DNA of 64,000 bases from Halioxenophilus sp033283405 (GTDB lineage: Bacteria; Pseudomonadota; Gammaproteobacteria; Pseudomonadales; Cellvibrionaceae): positions 248,001 through 312,000 of the forward strand of contig NZ_JAWMQR010000003.1 of NCBI RefSeq assembly GCF_033283405.1, read 5' to 3'. Within the stretch, counting starts at the first letter, position 1. Every line of letters starts with the position of its first letter. Shown piece after piece: positions 8,863-18,244 of this stretch. The translations under genes were made by a program, and so were the position numbers. The notes below the pieces were generated by a model. It was given only the letters and a program-made list of their open reading frames with translations. It made no database searches and was not told the DNA's origin.

Positions 8863-10008
8863 ATGACAATCCAACCCAATAGCATTGCCGTGGTGGGCGC
8901 GGCCGAAACCACTGAGATGGGAGTAATCCCGAATGTCTCAGCACTTGGTTTACACCTAGATGCCGCGCTTAACGCCATCGCCGATGCAGGATTAAAACCC
9001 CAGGATATCGATGGTATCGCCTGTGCCGGCGAGCACCCCTGGAATGTCTCAACCATGCTCGGCATAACGCCCAAATGGGTCGATGGTACCAATGTCGGCG
9101 GCTGCTCCTTTATGCTCCATGTCCGACACGCCGCCGCAGCCATCAACGCCGGCTATTGCAATACCGTATTGATCACCCACGGAGAATCCGGACGCTCGAT
9201 GGTGGCACCACCACAATATGCTCCAGCACCAGCCAGTCCTTTCGGGCAGTTTGAAGCGCCCTATGGCGTCTCTATTCCTGCCACCATGTTCACCATTCCA
9301 GTATTACGCTACTTAAAGGAGACCGGGGCCGAGATAGAAGACCTCGCCCGTGTCGCCGTTACCCAACGGCAATGGGCAGCGAAAAATCCTAGAGCCTTTG
9401 CCAAGGAGCCGATCACCATCGACGATGTCATGAATTCGAAGATGATCGCCTACCCCTACCGCAAACTCATGTGCTGCCTGGTTACCGATGGTGGCGGGGC
9501 CTTGATTTTAACCAAGGCTGAACGAGCCAAGGACTTCCCCACCAAACCGGTTTACATCATGGGAAGTGGCGAGGCCGTGGAGTGCGTAAGCATCAGCATG
9601 ATGGAAGATTTCACCAGCTCGAAAGCATTTCGTGTATCAGGCAATGCGGCCTTTGAATCAGCCGGTATCACCCATGCCGAGGTTGACCACTTGATGATCT
9701 ATGATGCATTTGCGCATCTGCCTCTGTACGGCCTGGAAGACCTGGGGTTCTGTAAGAAGGGTGAAGCTAAAGACTATTTTCGCGAAGGGCGCACCGCCCC
9801 AGGTGGCGACCTGCCAGTCAATACCAATGGCGGCGGCCTCTCCTATATGCACTCGGGCATGTACGGGATGTACGCTCTGCAGGAAAGCGTAAGGCAAATG
9901 CGCGGTATTGCTGCCGCCCAGATTGAGGGTGCCAAAATATCAGTTTGCCATGGCGTAGGGAATATGTTCAGTGCGGCAGGTACCATCATATTTAGCAATG
10001 AATGCTAA
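8863..10008 (+). CDS. SCP2/Ltp-type thiolase-like enzyme, candidate retro-aldolase
   Basis: A 381-residue thiolase-superfamily protein. By manual alignment the usual catalytic-Cys region reads VGGCSFMLH, with Cys displaced by one position and the CASG context lost. The C-terminal region keeps NTNGGGLSYMHSG and CHGVGNMFSAAG. This pattern resembles Ltp2-type aldolases, which dropped thiolase chemistry and cleave a C-C bond in a CoA ester with a DUF35 partner. The partner gene precedes it by three bases and supplies the GGAG ribosome site. A plain thiolase is the alternative. It probably releases a short acyl-CoA or a ketone from a branched side chain. Confidence 0.88.
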   Translation: MTIQPNSIAVVGAAETTEMGVIPNVSALGLHLDAALNAIADAGLKPQDIDGIACAGEHPWNVSTMLGITPKWVDGTNVGGCSFMLHVRHAAAAINAGYCNTVLITHGESGRSMVAPPQYAPAPASPFGQFEAPYGVSIPATMFTIPVLRYLKETGAEIEDLARVAVTQRQWAAKNPRAFAKEPITIDDVMNSKMIAYPYRKLMCCLVTDGGGALILTKAERAKDFPTKPVYIMGSGEAVECVSISMMEDFTSSKAFRVSGNAAFESAGITHAEVDHLMIYDAFAHLPLYGLEDLGFCKKGEAKDYFREGRTAPGGDLPVNTNGGGLSYMHSGMYGMYALQESVRQMRGIAAAQIEGAKISVCHGVGNMFSAAGTIIFSNEC

Positions 10009-10119
10009 CGTCTAAAAGAATACTAGCAACTGTAAGAAATCGTTACTTAGGTAACCATAAACACCAGTAATCAGATATTAAACAAAAACAGAAAAAGAAA
10101 AACGATAGGTAATTGATCC

Positions 10120-11661
10120 ATGTACCCTGGTGTATACACAGAGACTCAACCCGATAAGCCCGCCATTATTCACCCATCTTCGGGCACAATCGTCTCCTAT
10201 CGAGAACTCAATGAGCACTCCAATCAGGTAGCTCAACTTCTCTACAATACAGGCTTACGCCGAGGCGATCACGTTGCCCTATTTCTCGAAAACAGCCCTG
10301 TATTTTTAGAGGTGGTATGGGGCTGCTTACGTTCAGGGCTCTATTTTACCCCAATTAATCGGCATCTATCGGCCAGTGAAGCGGCTTACATTGTTGATGA
10401 TTGTGATGCAAAAGTTCTGTTGGCCTCAGCCTCTTTAACTCAGACAGAAGAGCTAGGAAAGCTAGCGAATCATTGCCAGCTAAAACTCGCTATCGGTGGC
10501 ACAGTTCCCGGCTTCGAAGAGTACACCGCAGCGATTGCCCAGCAATCAACCAGCAATATTGAAGATGAGTCACTTGGCACCGTCATGCTCTATTCCTCTG
10601 GTACAACCGGTCGCCCGAAGGGAATATTGCGCTCGCTGCCCAAAGGGTCACCCGCTGCAGGCAATCCAGCAATGATAGCCGCCGCAAAAATGTTCAACAT
10701 GAACACCGAAACCATTTACCTAGCCCCAGCCCCCATGTACCACAGCGCCCCCTTGGGCTACAGCAATGCCACAATATTATCGGGTGGGACTGTGGTTATG
10801 ATGGATAAATTTGAACCGGAATTGGCCCTGAAATTAATTGATAAATACCGGGTAACTCACAGCCAGTGGGTACCGACCATGTTTATTCGAATGTTAAAGC
10901 TGCCAGACGACATTCGAGCTCAATACGACGTCTCTAGCCAACGTCATGCCATTCACGCCGCTGCTCCCTGCCCCATTGAAGTCAAACGTAAAATGATCGC
11001 CTGGTGGGGCCCGATAATTGATGAATACTACTCCTCTACCGAGGCGGTCGGTTATACCAAAATATCCAGCACGGAATGGCTCCAGCATCCCGGTTCCGTT
11101 GGCCGCTCTACCGGTAATCCCTTCCATATTTGCGATGACGATGGCAAAGAGTTACCACTTGGTGAAGCAGGGCTAATCTATGCGGAAATGACGCCCGGCG
11201 CAGAGATTTCCTATCACAAGGATAGCGAAAAGACCGACGCCACCCGCCACCCTACTAATAAAAATTGGATGTGTGTAGGAGACCTGGGCTACCTCGATAA
11301 AGAGGGCTATCTCTACTTAACTGACCGCAAATCGTTCATGATCATCTCCGGTGGAGTCAATATCTACCCGCAACAGATAGAGGATGTACTGGCGCTGCAC
11401 CCAGCCATTGAGGACCTGGCTGTGATTGGCGTCCCCAACGAAGAGCTCGGCGAAGAAGCGAAAGCGGTTATTCAATTGTCTGAGGGTTATTGCGCCAGCG
11501 ATGCTTTTATCAAGGAGATTAAACAATTGGTACAAGAAAAACTGGGTAAGCAGTTAATCCCCCGCTCGTTTGACTTTGTCGAGCAATTACCAAGAATGCC
11601 GACAGGCAAGCTAAATAAGAAGAGCCTGCGCCAACAGTATTGGCCGGCAAACCAACAATAA
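10120..11661 (+). CDS. AMP-dependent acyl-CoA synthetase (ANL family)
   Basis: A 513-residue adenylating enzyme. It has the phosphate loop SSGTTGRPKGI near residue 156, YYSSTEAVG, the hinge region YLTDRKSFMIISGGVNIYP, and the C-terminal catalytic Lys in PTGKLNKK. It should convert a carboxylic acid to its CoA thioester with ATP. It follows the DUF35-aldolase genes by 111 bases and precedes the MaoC gene by 28 bases. It closely resembles the ligase at 48547-50073, which is also next to a DUF35-thiolase module, so the two look like products of one duplicated module. The substrate is unknown. Confidence 0.93.
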   Translation: MYPGVYTETQPDKPAIIHPSSGTIVSYRELNEHSNQVAQLLYNTGLRRGDHVALFLENSPVFLEVVWGCLRSGLYFTPINRHLSASEAAYIVDDCDAKVLLASASLTQTEELGKLANHCQLKLAIGGTVPGFEEYTAAIAQQSTSNIEDESLGTVMLYSSGTTGRPKGILRSLPKGSPAAGNPAMIAAAKMFNMNTETIYLAPAPMYHSAPLGYSNATILSGGTVVMMDKFEPELALKLIDKYRVTHSQWVPTMFIRMLKLPDDIRAQYDVSSQRHAIHAAAPCPIEVKRKMIAWWGPIIDEYYSSTEAVGYTKISSTEWLQHPGSVGRSTGNPFHICDDDGKELPLGEAGLIYAEMTPGAEISYHKDSEKTDATRHPTNKNWMCVGDLGYLDKEGYLYLTDRKSFMIISGGVNIYPQQIEDVLALHPAIEDLAVIGVPNEELGEEAKAVIQLSEGYCASDAFIKEIKQLVQEKLGKQLIPRSFDFVEQLPRMPTGKLNKKSLRQQYWPANQQ

Positions 11662-11689
11662 ATTTCAACACTATATTTAATTCGCAAAA

Positions 11690-12547
11690 ATGGCCTTTAC
11701 ATACCAAGAAATAATCTCCCGTCGTGCCGCCGATGTGACTTTTAGCTATACCGACACGCAAATGCTGCTCTACAACCTCAGCATAGGCATGGGCCGAGAT
11801 CCAAGCATCAGCCAGGAGTTACCCTTTGTTTATGAACACCCACATTTACAAGTGGTACCCTCGGCGGCAGCGGTGTTAGGTGGTGGTGGCGCCAACATTT
11901 TACAAGGAGTTGATATCAATTGGGCTAAACTACTTCATGGCGAGCAACGCCTGAGAGTGTTTCAACCCTTGCCCCCGGCTGCCGACCTCATTGGTACCAC
12001 ACGCATTTCGGAAGTGGTGGATAAGGGCATTGATAAAGGGGCCATTATCACACTGGAGATGGATGTAAAACTAGCCAATGGTGAACCTCTCTATCTAATG
12101 GAAAATGTTATTTTTTGCCGCGGTGACGGCGGCTGTGGCGGGCCAACTAAATCCAAAGCCAGCCCGCATGTGTTACCAGATCGTGAGCCCGATTTTCACT
12201 ATGTAACACAAACCCGAGCCGACCAGGCGTTGCTCTACCGTTTAAATGGTGACCGTAATCCGTTACACGCCGACCCCAAGTTCGCACAGAAAGCGGGCTT
12301 CGAGAAACCCATTCTCCACGGCCTGTGTAGTTACGGTATTGCCTGTCGAGCAGTATTGGCAACGGTTTGTGACTACAACCCAGGCAAAATTAATCGTTTC
12401 GACGTGCGTATGACTTCACCAGTGTTTCCCGGTGAGACCATTGGTACCGATATTTGGGTAGATGGCAATACAATCTCTTTCCAATGCCGTGCGATGGAAC
12501 GAGATGTAATACTGATCAGCAATGGCCGCTGCGATCTAAATAACTAG
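11690..12547 (+). CDS. MaoC-family double hot-dog enoyl-CoA hydratase (hydratase 2-like)
   Basis: A 285-residue protein with an N-terminal degenerate and a C-terminal active hot-dog domain, the layout of eukaryotic-type hydratase 2. The catalytic motif is intact: LNGDRNPLH (Asp/His pair around residue 185), followed by GFEKPILHGLCSYG. It hydrates a 2-enoyl-CoA to an (R)-3-hydroxyacyl-CoA. The next gene encodes an MFE2-type (R)-specific dehydrogenase, so the two make a matched pair. It starts 28 bases after the ligase and is probably in the same transcript. Confidence 0.93.
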   Translation: MAFTYQEIISRRAADVTFSYTDTQMLLYNLSIGMGRDPSISQELPFVYEHPHLQVVPSAAAVLGGGGANILQGVDINWAKLLHGEQRLRVFQPLPPAADLIGTTRISEVVDKGIDKGAIITLEMDVKLANGEPLYLMENVIFCRGDGGCGGPTKSKASPHVLPDREPDFHYVTQTRADQALLYRLNGDRNPLHADPKFAQKAGFEKPILHGLCSYGIACRAVLATVCDYNPGKINRFDVRMTSPVFPGETIGTDIWVDGNTISFQCRAMERDVILISNGRCDLNN

Positions 12548-12719
12548 GCCAGCAAGAGATCGAAAAATAGTGTCTAGGCTATGGGCATAATAATCGGCCT
12601 AAAATCAGAAATTTTAAAATCACCTAAAATGTCCAACGCATTCTGCAATTGAAGAGTGCCGACTTATTTATTAATCAATTAATATCTGCGTACTCACGAT
12701 AAATTACGGAGTAGATCTT

Positions 12720-13652
12720 ATGTCAATCATCAAGAGCGAAGCACCTGTTGCCATTATCACCGGTGCCGGACGAGGCCTGGGCCGAGAACATGCACTGGCG
12801 CTGGCCAAAGCTGGCTACAACCTGGTCATCAATGATTTAGGGGCCGCCAATGATGGTAGCGGCAGTGATGCCTCCCCTGCTGCACAAGTGGTGGCGGAAA
12901 TCGAAGCGATGGGACAAAAAGCTGTGGTCGATGGTTCCGACATATCGAATTGGCAAGCCGCGGGCCAATTGATTCAGAAAGCAGTGGATACCTTTGGCCG
13001 GCTGGACGGCCTAGTCAATAATGCCGGCATCCTGCGTGATCGCACCTTGGCGAATATGACCGAAGAGGATTGGGATCTCTCCATTGCCGTCAATTTAAAG
13101 GGTACGGCAGCCCCCATGCATCACGCGGCCGCCTATTGGCGAGAGTTGAGCAAAACCACAGGCGCGCCGGTGAATGCAGCAATAGTTAACACCACATCCG
13201 CCTCAGGTTTGTATTCAGGCACCGGCCAGGCCAACTACGCTGCAGCCAAAGCGGGGGTCGCCTCCATGAGTATCGTCGCTGCTCGAGAGCTAGCCCGCTA
13301 TGGTGTTCGCGTCAATGTATTGGCACCTGCGGCGGTTACCCGCTTAACCGAAGGCGTTATGAAAACCGAAGAGTTGCGACAGAAATTAAACCCCGCATTT
13401 GTGGCGCCAATTGTAGTCTACTTATTAAGCGACCTGGCAAGCGATATCAATGGCAGAGTGTTTGAGATGGGGGGAGGCACGGTGATGGCTGTCGATATGC
13501 CTCAACCAAAATCTGGTTTAAAGCACTCCAACGGAATCTGGACAACCGAGCAATTGGCCGATGTAATTCCGGGCTTATTAGATAAACTCAACACGCCAAT
13601 GAACCCAGGTGAAGCCATGAAGCTGATGATGACTGCCGCGGAGATCAATTAA
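12720..13652 (+). CDS. MFE2-type (R)-3-hydroxyacyl-CoA dehydrogenase (SDR)
   Basis: A 310-residue classical SDR. The nucleotide-binding motif GAGRGLGREHA is near residue 17, NNAG is near 101, and the catalytic Ser region TTSASG and YAAAK are near 160-180. The long insert NDLGAANDGSGSD and the length match the dehydrogenase domain of peroxisomal multifunctional enzyme type 2. It would oxidise the (R)-3-hydroxyacyl-CoA made by the preceding MaoC hydratase. The ATG at 12720 has GGAG nine bases upstream. A 172-base gap without a clear terminator separates it from the MaoC gene, so it may have its own promoter. Confidence 0.92.
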   Translation: MSIIKSEAPVAIITGAGRGLGREHALALAKAGYNLVINDLGAANDGSGSDASPAAQVVAEIEAMGQKAVVDGSDISNWQAAGQLIQKAVDTFGRLDGLVNNAGILRDRTLANMTEEDWDLSIAVNLKGTAAPMHHAAAYWRELSKTTGAPVNAAIVNTTSASGLYSGTGQANYAAAKAGVASMSIVAARELARYGVRVNVLAPAAVTRLTEGVMKTEELRQKLNPAFVAPIVVYLLSDLASDINGRVFEMGGGTVMAVDMPQPKSGLKHSNGIWTTEQLADVIPGLLDKLNTPMNPGEAMKLMMTAAEIN

Positions 13653-13673
13653 AATCATACGCTAGCAATACTT

Positions 13674-13693
13674 CTTCACCCCTAGGGGTGAAG
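13674..13693. terminator. Hairpin between convergent genes
   Basis: CTTCACCCC-TA-GGGGTGAAG is a perfect nine-base stem with a two-base centre, 21 bases after the SDR stop and 56 before the end of the convergent gene. There is no T tract, so it may act as a stem-loop block or mRNA 3' end for both directions. Confidence 0.5.
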
Positions 13694-13702
13694 TCGAAAT
13701 TC

Positions 13703-13714
13703 ATTACCGGCGAT
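13703..13714 (+). repeat. Short intergenic repeat ATTACCGGCGAT (copy 1)
   Basis: The 12-mer ATTACCGGCGAT recurs at 27138-27149 and 50180-50191, each time between genes. With the copy at 50180 the match extends through ATA and CCAG with one difference. Function unknown. Confidence 0.4.
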
Positions 13715-13749
13715 AGCCAGACGAAAGCAGATACCAAGTGACGACAGGG

Positions 13750-14460
13750 TCAGCTTAGTGGATTACCAGGTAATGCTTGCATAAAGCTATCCTGCCAACC
13801 TTCACGGAGAGCAGGAGCCATATTCATCCAGGAGCGAATTCTGGGATCGGGCACATCCCCCCAACTGGGCCAGTATTTACCAAAGGCTTCCCAACCACCC
13901 TCTAAAGCCCAATAGTGAATGACTTCATTATTTCGAAATACCGTGGAAAATGAACCTAACCATTTTTTACCCGTCTCCTCCGACCAAGGCACATAGAGAT
14001 ATTCAAGCTCCTCGATATAACGAGTTTGACAGTTCGGTTTGGTTGTCATCACCTCTTCTATCACTACACTGGTATTTAGGCCGAGAGAGCGATGCTCTTC
14101 GATTGATTTAATACCGGCATGACCAAACATCAACCGCCCCTCACCTTTTGCTTTGAGTTCGCCTAAGAGCACCCGCCACTGCTGAAACTTTTGCTTGGTT
14201 TCTGGATTTTGATGGCGGGCATTGGCAATATTCGCCAAGTGTGAGTAACTATCAATTTCCCAGATTAGGGTGATCTCCGGCCAGCAGGCATTGATTTCTG
14301 ATGCCTCCCATAAGCCATATAAGCGAGCACCCTGCCCCTCCATTAACGGGCGATAACATTCAGCGAAATGTTCAACAAAACGGGTAGTTTCATCTACCCC
14401 TAAGCGTACCTTCTCATGCAGAAATAGCTTTTTTGACTCGTGTGAATTTGGCATAGACAT
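13750..14460 (-). CDS. NIPSNAP-like / dimeric alpha-beta barrel protein (uncharacterised)
   Basis: A protein of about 236 residues. It has two similar halves of alternating helices and strands, with ITLIWEIDSYSHLANIANARH in the first half and a KWLGSFSTVFRNNEVIHYWAL-like strand-helix pattern in the second, as in NIPSNAP or dimeric ferredoxin-like barrels. There is no signal peptide. The start at 14460 has AAGGT about ten bases upstream. The frame stays open to 14556 but that extension is Lys/His-rich and lacks a ribosome site. It stands alone, divergent from an MFS gene across a region with a cluster palindrome. Its function is unknown; small-molecule binding or isomerisation is possible. Confidence 0.78.
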   Translation of the reverse strand: MSMPNSHESKKLFLHEKVRLGVDETTRFVEHFAECYRPLMEGQGARLYGLWEASEINACWPEITLIWEIDSYSHLANIANARHQNPETKQKFQQWRVLLGELKAKGEGRLMFGHAGIKSIEEHRSLGLNTSVVIEEVMTTKPNCQTRYIEELEYLYVPWSEETGKKWLGSFSTVFRNNEVIHYWALEGGWEAFGKYWPSWGDVPDPRIRSWMNMAPALREGWQDSFMQALPGNPLS

Positions 14461-14954
14461 AATCACTGACCTTTTATGACTGAAATGTTTATTGTTATCT
14501 GCCAGTGTCAATTCCCGATGCTTAAGCTTTTTGCACTGATTATTCCAACGACTCATGAGTTCGGGAAAGATAGAGGAGCATTGGCTCGACCTAGGAGTGG
14601 TGAGCCTTGTTTTATACTTAATTACAACCGCTCACTTAAACCTGTTGTTATGGTATTTGGCTATTAAGAGATATTTGTACCATTTGAGTCGGCTGCAAAT
14701 GTTAGCGCCACCTTAGCTAGTGACACCGAACAAGGCTGCCGAAAAAGGCCGCTTCAACCCCATTAAAGAGTAACTATAAATGGTACCTCTCGCAACAATA
14801 AATGACATTTAGTCAGTTATAATCAATAATACCCGCCATGGCCGGCCACCACACCTGCGACCAAATGAGCTGTCACCAAACGGCTAGAAGCGCTAGCAAC
14901 CTCCCACCGCGAGCACGCGTACCGCCAAATACATTAACAAATTGACCCAGAAAA
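14461..14954. promoter_or_regulatory. Divergent promoter region, 494 bp
   Basis: A non-coding gap between the leftward NIPSNAP-like gene and the rightward MFS gene. It carries the cleanest cluster palindrome (14800-14818), immediately followed by a perfect TATAAT at 14818-14823 on the + strand, which would give a leader of about 125 bases. No -35 hexamer of quality lies at the right distance. The remaining sequence shows no convincing gene. Confidence 0.6.
14800..14818. promoter_or_regulatory. Cluster palindrome, site 2 (candidate TetR operator)
   Basis: AAA-TGAC-ATTTA-GTCA-GTT fits the consensus exactly with perfect core arms. It abuts the TATAAT at 14818-14823, so a bound protein would cover the space between -35 and -10 of the MFS gene promoter. 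Confidence 0.6.
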
Positions 14955-16262
14955 ATGACTATTGGTATGAACGTAAAACACTCCCCCGCTTCCTGGTATC
15001 TACGCCTAGTTTTAGTTCTAGCTTTTCTCGTAGTTCTAGTGAGCCTTATGGATCGATATGTGGTGTCCATTCTGCTCGAGCAGATCAAGCTAGACCTTGA
15101 TTTGACTGACACACAGTTAGGCTGGCTGGTCGGGCCCGCATTTGTCATTACGCACATACTTAGTCAACTACCGCTGGCCAGAATAGCCGATAAATACAAT
15201 CGTCGAAATATGATCGCTTGGGCCATATTTTTATGGAGCTTGTTTACCGCAGCAGCAGGACTTGCCAAAACTTTTGGACAACTATTCGTTGTGCGTATGG
15301 GTGTCGGTATAACGGAAGCGGCAAGTTCCCCCGCCCTCGCCTCGCTGCTGTCCGATATATTTGGCATAAGAAAACGCGGACTGGCTATGTCGATGTTATC
15401 GATTGGAGGTGTAGCCGGTATCGGAGCGGGCATGCTGCTCGGCGGCATCATCGGCCAAGCCTATGGCTGGCGTACAGCGTTGATCGTGGCCGGACTACCG
15501 GGTGTCTGTTTGTCGCTACTATTTTGGCTGGTGATCAAAGAACCGAACCGGGGAACCTATGGCAATACGGTCTCAAATCTCGAGGAACAACAGGGAATCT
15601 TAACGGTACTCCGGGTATTGCTGGCAAAACGTAGTTTCCGATGGTTAATTTTTGGCGCTAGCTTATCAATGGTAACCGCAATCGGCCGTGGCGCCTGGGA
15701 GCCCGTTTTCCTAATTCGAATTTATCAGCTGGAGCAGGCCAAGGCGGGGTTGGTTTACTTTCTTATTAGCCCTTTGCCATCTGTTCTCGGTGGCATTGCC
15801 GGTGGCTTGCTGATTGATCGCTTAGCCGCCAGAGACCTGCGCTGGTACGGTTGGCTTCCCGCTATAGCCCTAATTGCCAGCCTGCCCTTTACCTGTGCCT
15901 TCCTCCTACTGCCAGCGACCGTTACCTTTGGAGCCGGTGCTCTGCCTGCAGGGTTGCTCTTTTCCATATTGGGCTCGCTGCTTGGTGCCATGCTCTCGCC
16001 TGCCCTTATTGCTACCGCACAATCATTAGCAGACTCCTCTATGCGCGCTATGGCACACGCCATATGGACGATGGCCGCCAACCTGGTTGGTATGGGCATC
16101 GGCCCTGTTGCTGCCGGATGGCTCAGTACCATAATGACCCCAATCTACGGCACCGATGCCATTCGCTACAGTTTGTTAATCGTAACCTTAGTCGCTCTAC
16201 CCGCGTCATTGGCAATGATCATTGCAGCTCGCTCAATCCGCAAAGAAGCCATCATCGACTAG
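14955..16262 (+). CDS. MFS transporter, spinster-like
   Basis: A 435-residue integral membrane protein with 12 predicted hydrophobic segments. The MFS motif between TM2 and TM3 is recognisable as ARIADKYNRRNMIAW, and the first helix ends with SLMDRYVVSILLEQIK. It is related to two further carriers here (20067-21425 and 50305-51651) that share the IDR...GPI and ARxAD..NRR signatures. It probably imports the pathway substrate or exports an intermediate across the inner membrane. ATG 14955 lacks a clear Shine-Dalgarno sequence; ATG 14967 is an alternative. Confidence 0.9.
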   Translation: MTIGMNVKHSPASWYLRLVLVLAFLVVLVSLMDRYVVSILLEQIKLDLDLTDTQLGWLVGPAFVITHILSQLPLARIADKYNRRNMIAWAIFLWSLFTAAAGLAKTFGQLFVVRMGVGITEAASSPALASLLSDIFGIRKRGLAMSMLSIGGVAGIGAGMLLGGIIGQAYGWRTALIVAGLPGVCLSLLFWLVIKEPNRGTYGNTVSNLEEQQGILTVLRVLLAKRSFRWLIFGASLSMVTAIGRGAWEPVFLIRIYQLEQAKAGLVYFLISPLPSVLGGIAGGLLIDRLAARDLRWYGWLPAIALIASLPFTCAFLLLPATVTFGAGALPAGLLFSILGSLLGAMLSPALIATAQSLADSSMRAMAHAIWTMAANLVGMGIGPVAAGWLSTIMTPIYGTDAIRYSLLIVTLVALPASLAMIIAARSIRKEAIID

Positions 16263-16409
16263 CCACCCTCGCCTTACTCGTGAATATCGCTCCCGGATTA
16301 GCCACCAATTGCTGTAGCTTTAGCAAGACCGTCACTTTGCCGGTATCTCGCGCGTAGCGCCAACCTCACGGCTTGATATTTTAGACTGATATAACTGCTT
16401 TACTGTCAG

Positions 16410-16446
16410 TTTTGATTGATGTTACAGTGTGTAACATCAATCAAAA
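16410..16446. promoter_or_regulatory. 37-bp perfect inverted repeat, candidate operator
   Basis: Two perfect 17-base arms (TTTTGATTGATGTTACA and its exact complement) flank a GTG centre, ending 20 bases before the amidohydrolase ATG. A weak copy of the cluster palindrome, AAC-TGCT-N5-GTCA-GTT, lies immediately left at 16393-16411. With no T tract and a position just before a start codon, it suits an operator better than a terminator. The obvious candidate ligand is the TetR regulator encoded at 18245-18859 in the same operon. Confidence 0.65.
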
Positions 16447-16466
16447 TAATAATAGGCAGGCACCCT

Positions 16467-18203
16467 ATGGATTTCAAAATTCTAATCAAAGGCGGCACCA
16501 TCGTAGACGGTAGCAACACACCGGCCTTCAAAGCAGACGTACGTGTCAGTAATGGGCTGATCGAAGCCATCGGCACTGAATTGCAACCACGCACTGGCGA
16601 ACGAGTAATCGACGCTACAGACTGCCTAGTAACGCCTGGTTTCATCGAAACGCACAACCATTGGGATGGTGGCGTTTGGTGGTCGCCCATGATGGAACCT
16701 GCAGCCGCTTATGGCATTACCACCTCTATTAATGGCAACTGTGGTTTTTCTATGGCACCGGCCAAAGCCGCAATCAAACACGACGTTATCGATATTTTCA
16801 ATTTCTTTGAAGACATTCCCGAAGAACCCATGGACAAATTGATTCCGTGGGATTGGGAAAAGTGGAGCGAATACCAAAGCTCACTAAAACGCAATGTTCG
16901 CGTGCCGGTAAATTATGCATCTTTTTGTGGCCACATCGCCTTACGGCTCTACGTTATGGGCGAGGCTGCTTGGCAGCGTGCCGCCACAACAGAGGAAATA
17001 GCACAGATGTGCGAATTGCTCGACGATGCCATGCAAGCTGGAGCGATGGGGTTATCCTCCAATCAGCTGGACTATGATAAGCATGATCGCCCGCTACCGT
17101 CGCAAAAAGCAGATGATAATGAATACGTTGCACTGATGAAGGTCGTAGCCAAATACCCTGGCGCCACCGTACAGATTATCGTCGATCACTTTATGCGCAT
17201 GACCGGACCCGAGCAGGCTCAGAGACTCGGCAATTTGGCGCATGAAGCCGGAGTACGTCTCCAATGGGCTGGAGTTCCCACACTTCAGTTCCAATCAGAG
17301 ATCGCTGAAAAGTCGTTAGCCGTACACGAGCAGTTCAAAGCTCAAGGAATGGACAATTGGACCGGTTACCATCACGAATCGCCTACCTCGGTAATCAACT
17401 TTTGCCGCTCTCTGGTGTTTGCCCAGAATGGCAATCAGGCGTGGCAAGAGCTTATAGACACCGAAGGCCTGGATGCGAAAAATCGGCTGCTGACCGATCC
17501 CGAGTGGCTAGCCCGGGCTCGCGAGTCCTGGGACAACCAGTACGCTCACTCGTACCTACACGACCCTAGTGCCTTAACCTTCAAAGAGAGTGAATCCGGC
17601 TACGGCCCTGTCGGTATTACATTGGCAGACTACATGAAGGCTACTGGTATCGAACATGCCTCTGATGCGCTGGCACAATGGGTATTAAACAATGGGCCAG
17701 AATCTGTAATCCACAAGCGTTCCTGGGAACGCAATATGGATTTGCTATTAAAAATGTTGCGAGACCCACGCTCTGTTGGCAACATCTCTGATGGCGGTGC
17801 CCACGGTAAGATGTTCTGCGGCTACGGCGATAATATTTCGCTATTGACCAAATTTGTACGTGACGATGGACTACTCTCCATCGAAGAAGCCGTGCATGTC
17901 ATGACGGGTAAACTCGCTAATTTTTTTGGCCTGCAAGATCGAGGAACCATAGCAGTTGGGAAGGTAGCCGACATCGCCGTCTTTAACCTGGAGCAAGTCG
18001 AGCGTCGAGCTGAAGAGAAAATTTGGGACGTTTGGGATGGTAAAGGTGGCCGTACCTATCGCTATACACGGGCTCCCGCGCCAATGGTTATCACGCTGGT
18101 AAACGGTGTTCCAACCTTTGATAATGGTGCAGTTACCGGGCGTTTCCCAGGTGAATTTGTCCGGCCTACTGGAGCACCAATATCAACAGAGCTTAACGGT
18201 TGA
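16467..18203 (+). CDS. Amidohydrolase, N-acyl-D-amino-acid deacylase family
   Basis: A 578-residue metal-dependent amidohydrolase of the D-aminoacylase/COG3653 type. The N-terminal beta-sandwich strand ILIKGGTIVDGS is followed by the metal-binding ETHNHWDGG (about residue 64), and the late Asp region is NISDGGAHGKMF. The C-terminus returns to the beta-sandwich with GKVADIAVFNL. Homologues cleave amides or cyclic ureides. Here it may open an amide conjugate or ring. The ATG at 16467 has AGGCAGG upstream; an in-frame start at 16416 falls inside the inverted repeat. A TetR gene follows 42 bases on. Substrate unknown. Confidence 0.9.
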   Translation: MDFKILIKGGTIVDGSNTPAFKADVRVSNGLIEAIGTELQPRTGERVIDATDCLVTPGFIETHNHWDGGVWWSPMMEPAAAYGITTSINGNCGFSMAPAKAAIKHDVIDIFNFFEDIPEEPMDKLIPWDWEKWSEYQSSLKRNVRVPVNYASFCGHIALRLYVMGEAAWQRAATTEEIAQMCELLDDAMQAGAMGLSSNQLDYDKHDRPLPSQKADDNEYVALMKVVAKYPGATVQIIVDHFMRMTGPEQAQRLGNLAHEAGVRLQWAGVPTLQFQSEIAEKSLAVHEQFKAQGMDNWTGYHHESPTSVINFCRSLVFAQNGNQAWQELIDTEGLDAKNRLLTDPEWLARARESWDNQYAHSYLHDPSALTFKESESGYGPVGITLADYMKATGIEHASDALAQWVLNNGPESVIHKRSWERNMDLLLKMLRDPRSVGNISDGGAHGKMFCGYGDNISLLTKFVRDDGLLSIEEAVHVMTGKLANFFGLQDRGTIAVGKVADIAVFNLEQVERRAEEKIWDVWDGKGGRTYRYTRAPAPMVITLVNGVPTFDNGAVTGRFPGEFVRPTGAPISTELNG

Positions 18204-18244
18204 TAATAGCAACATGAATGTTTTAGAAGGAAATCGGAAGGCCA

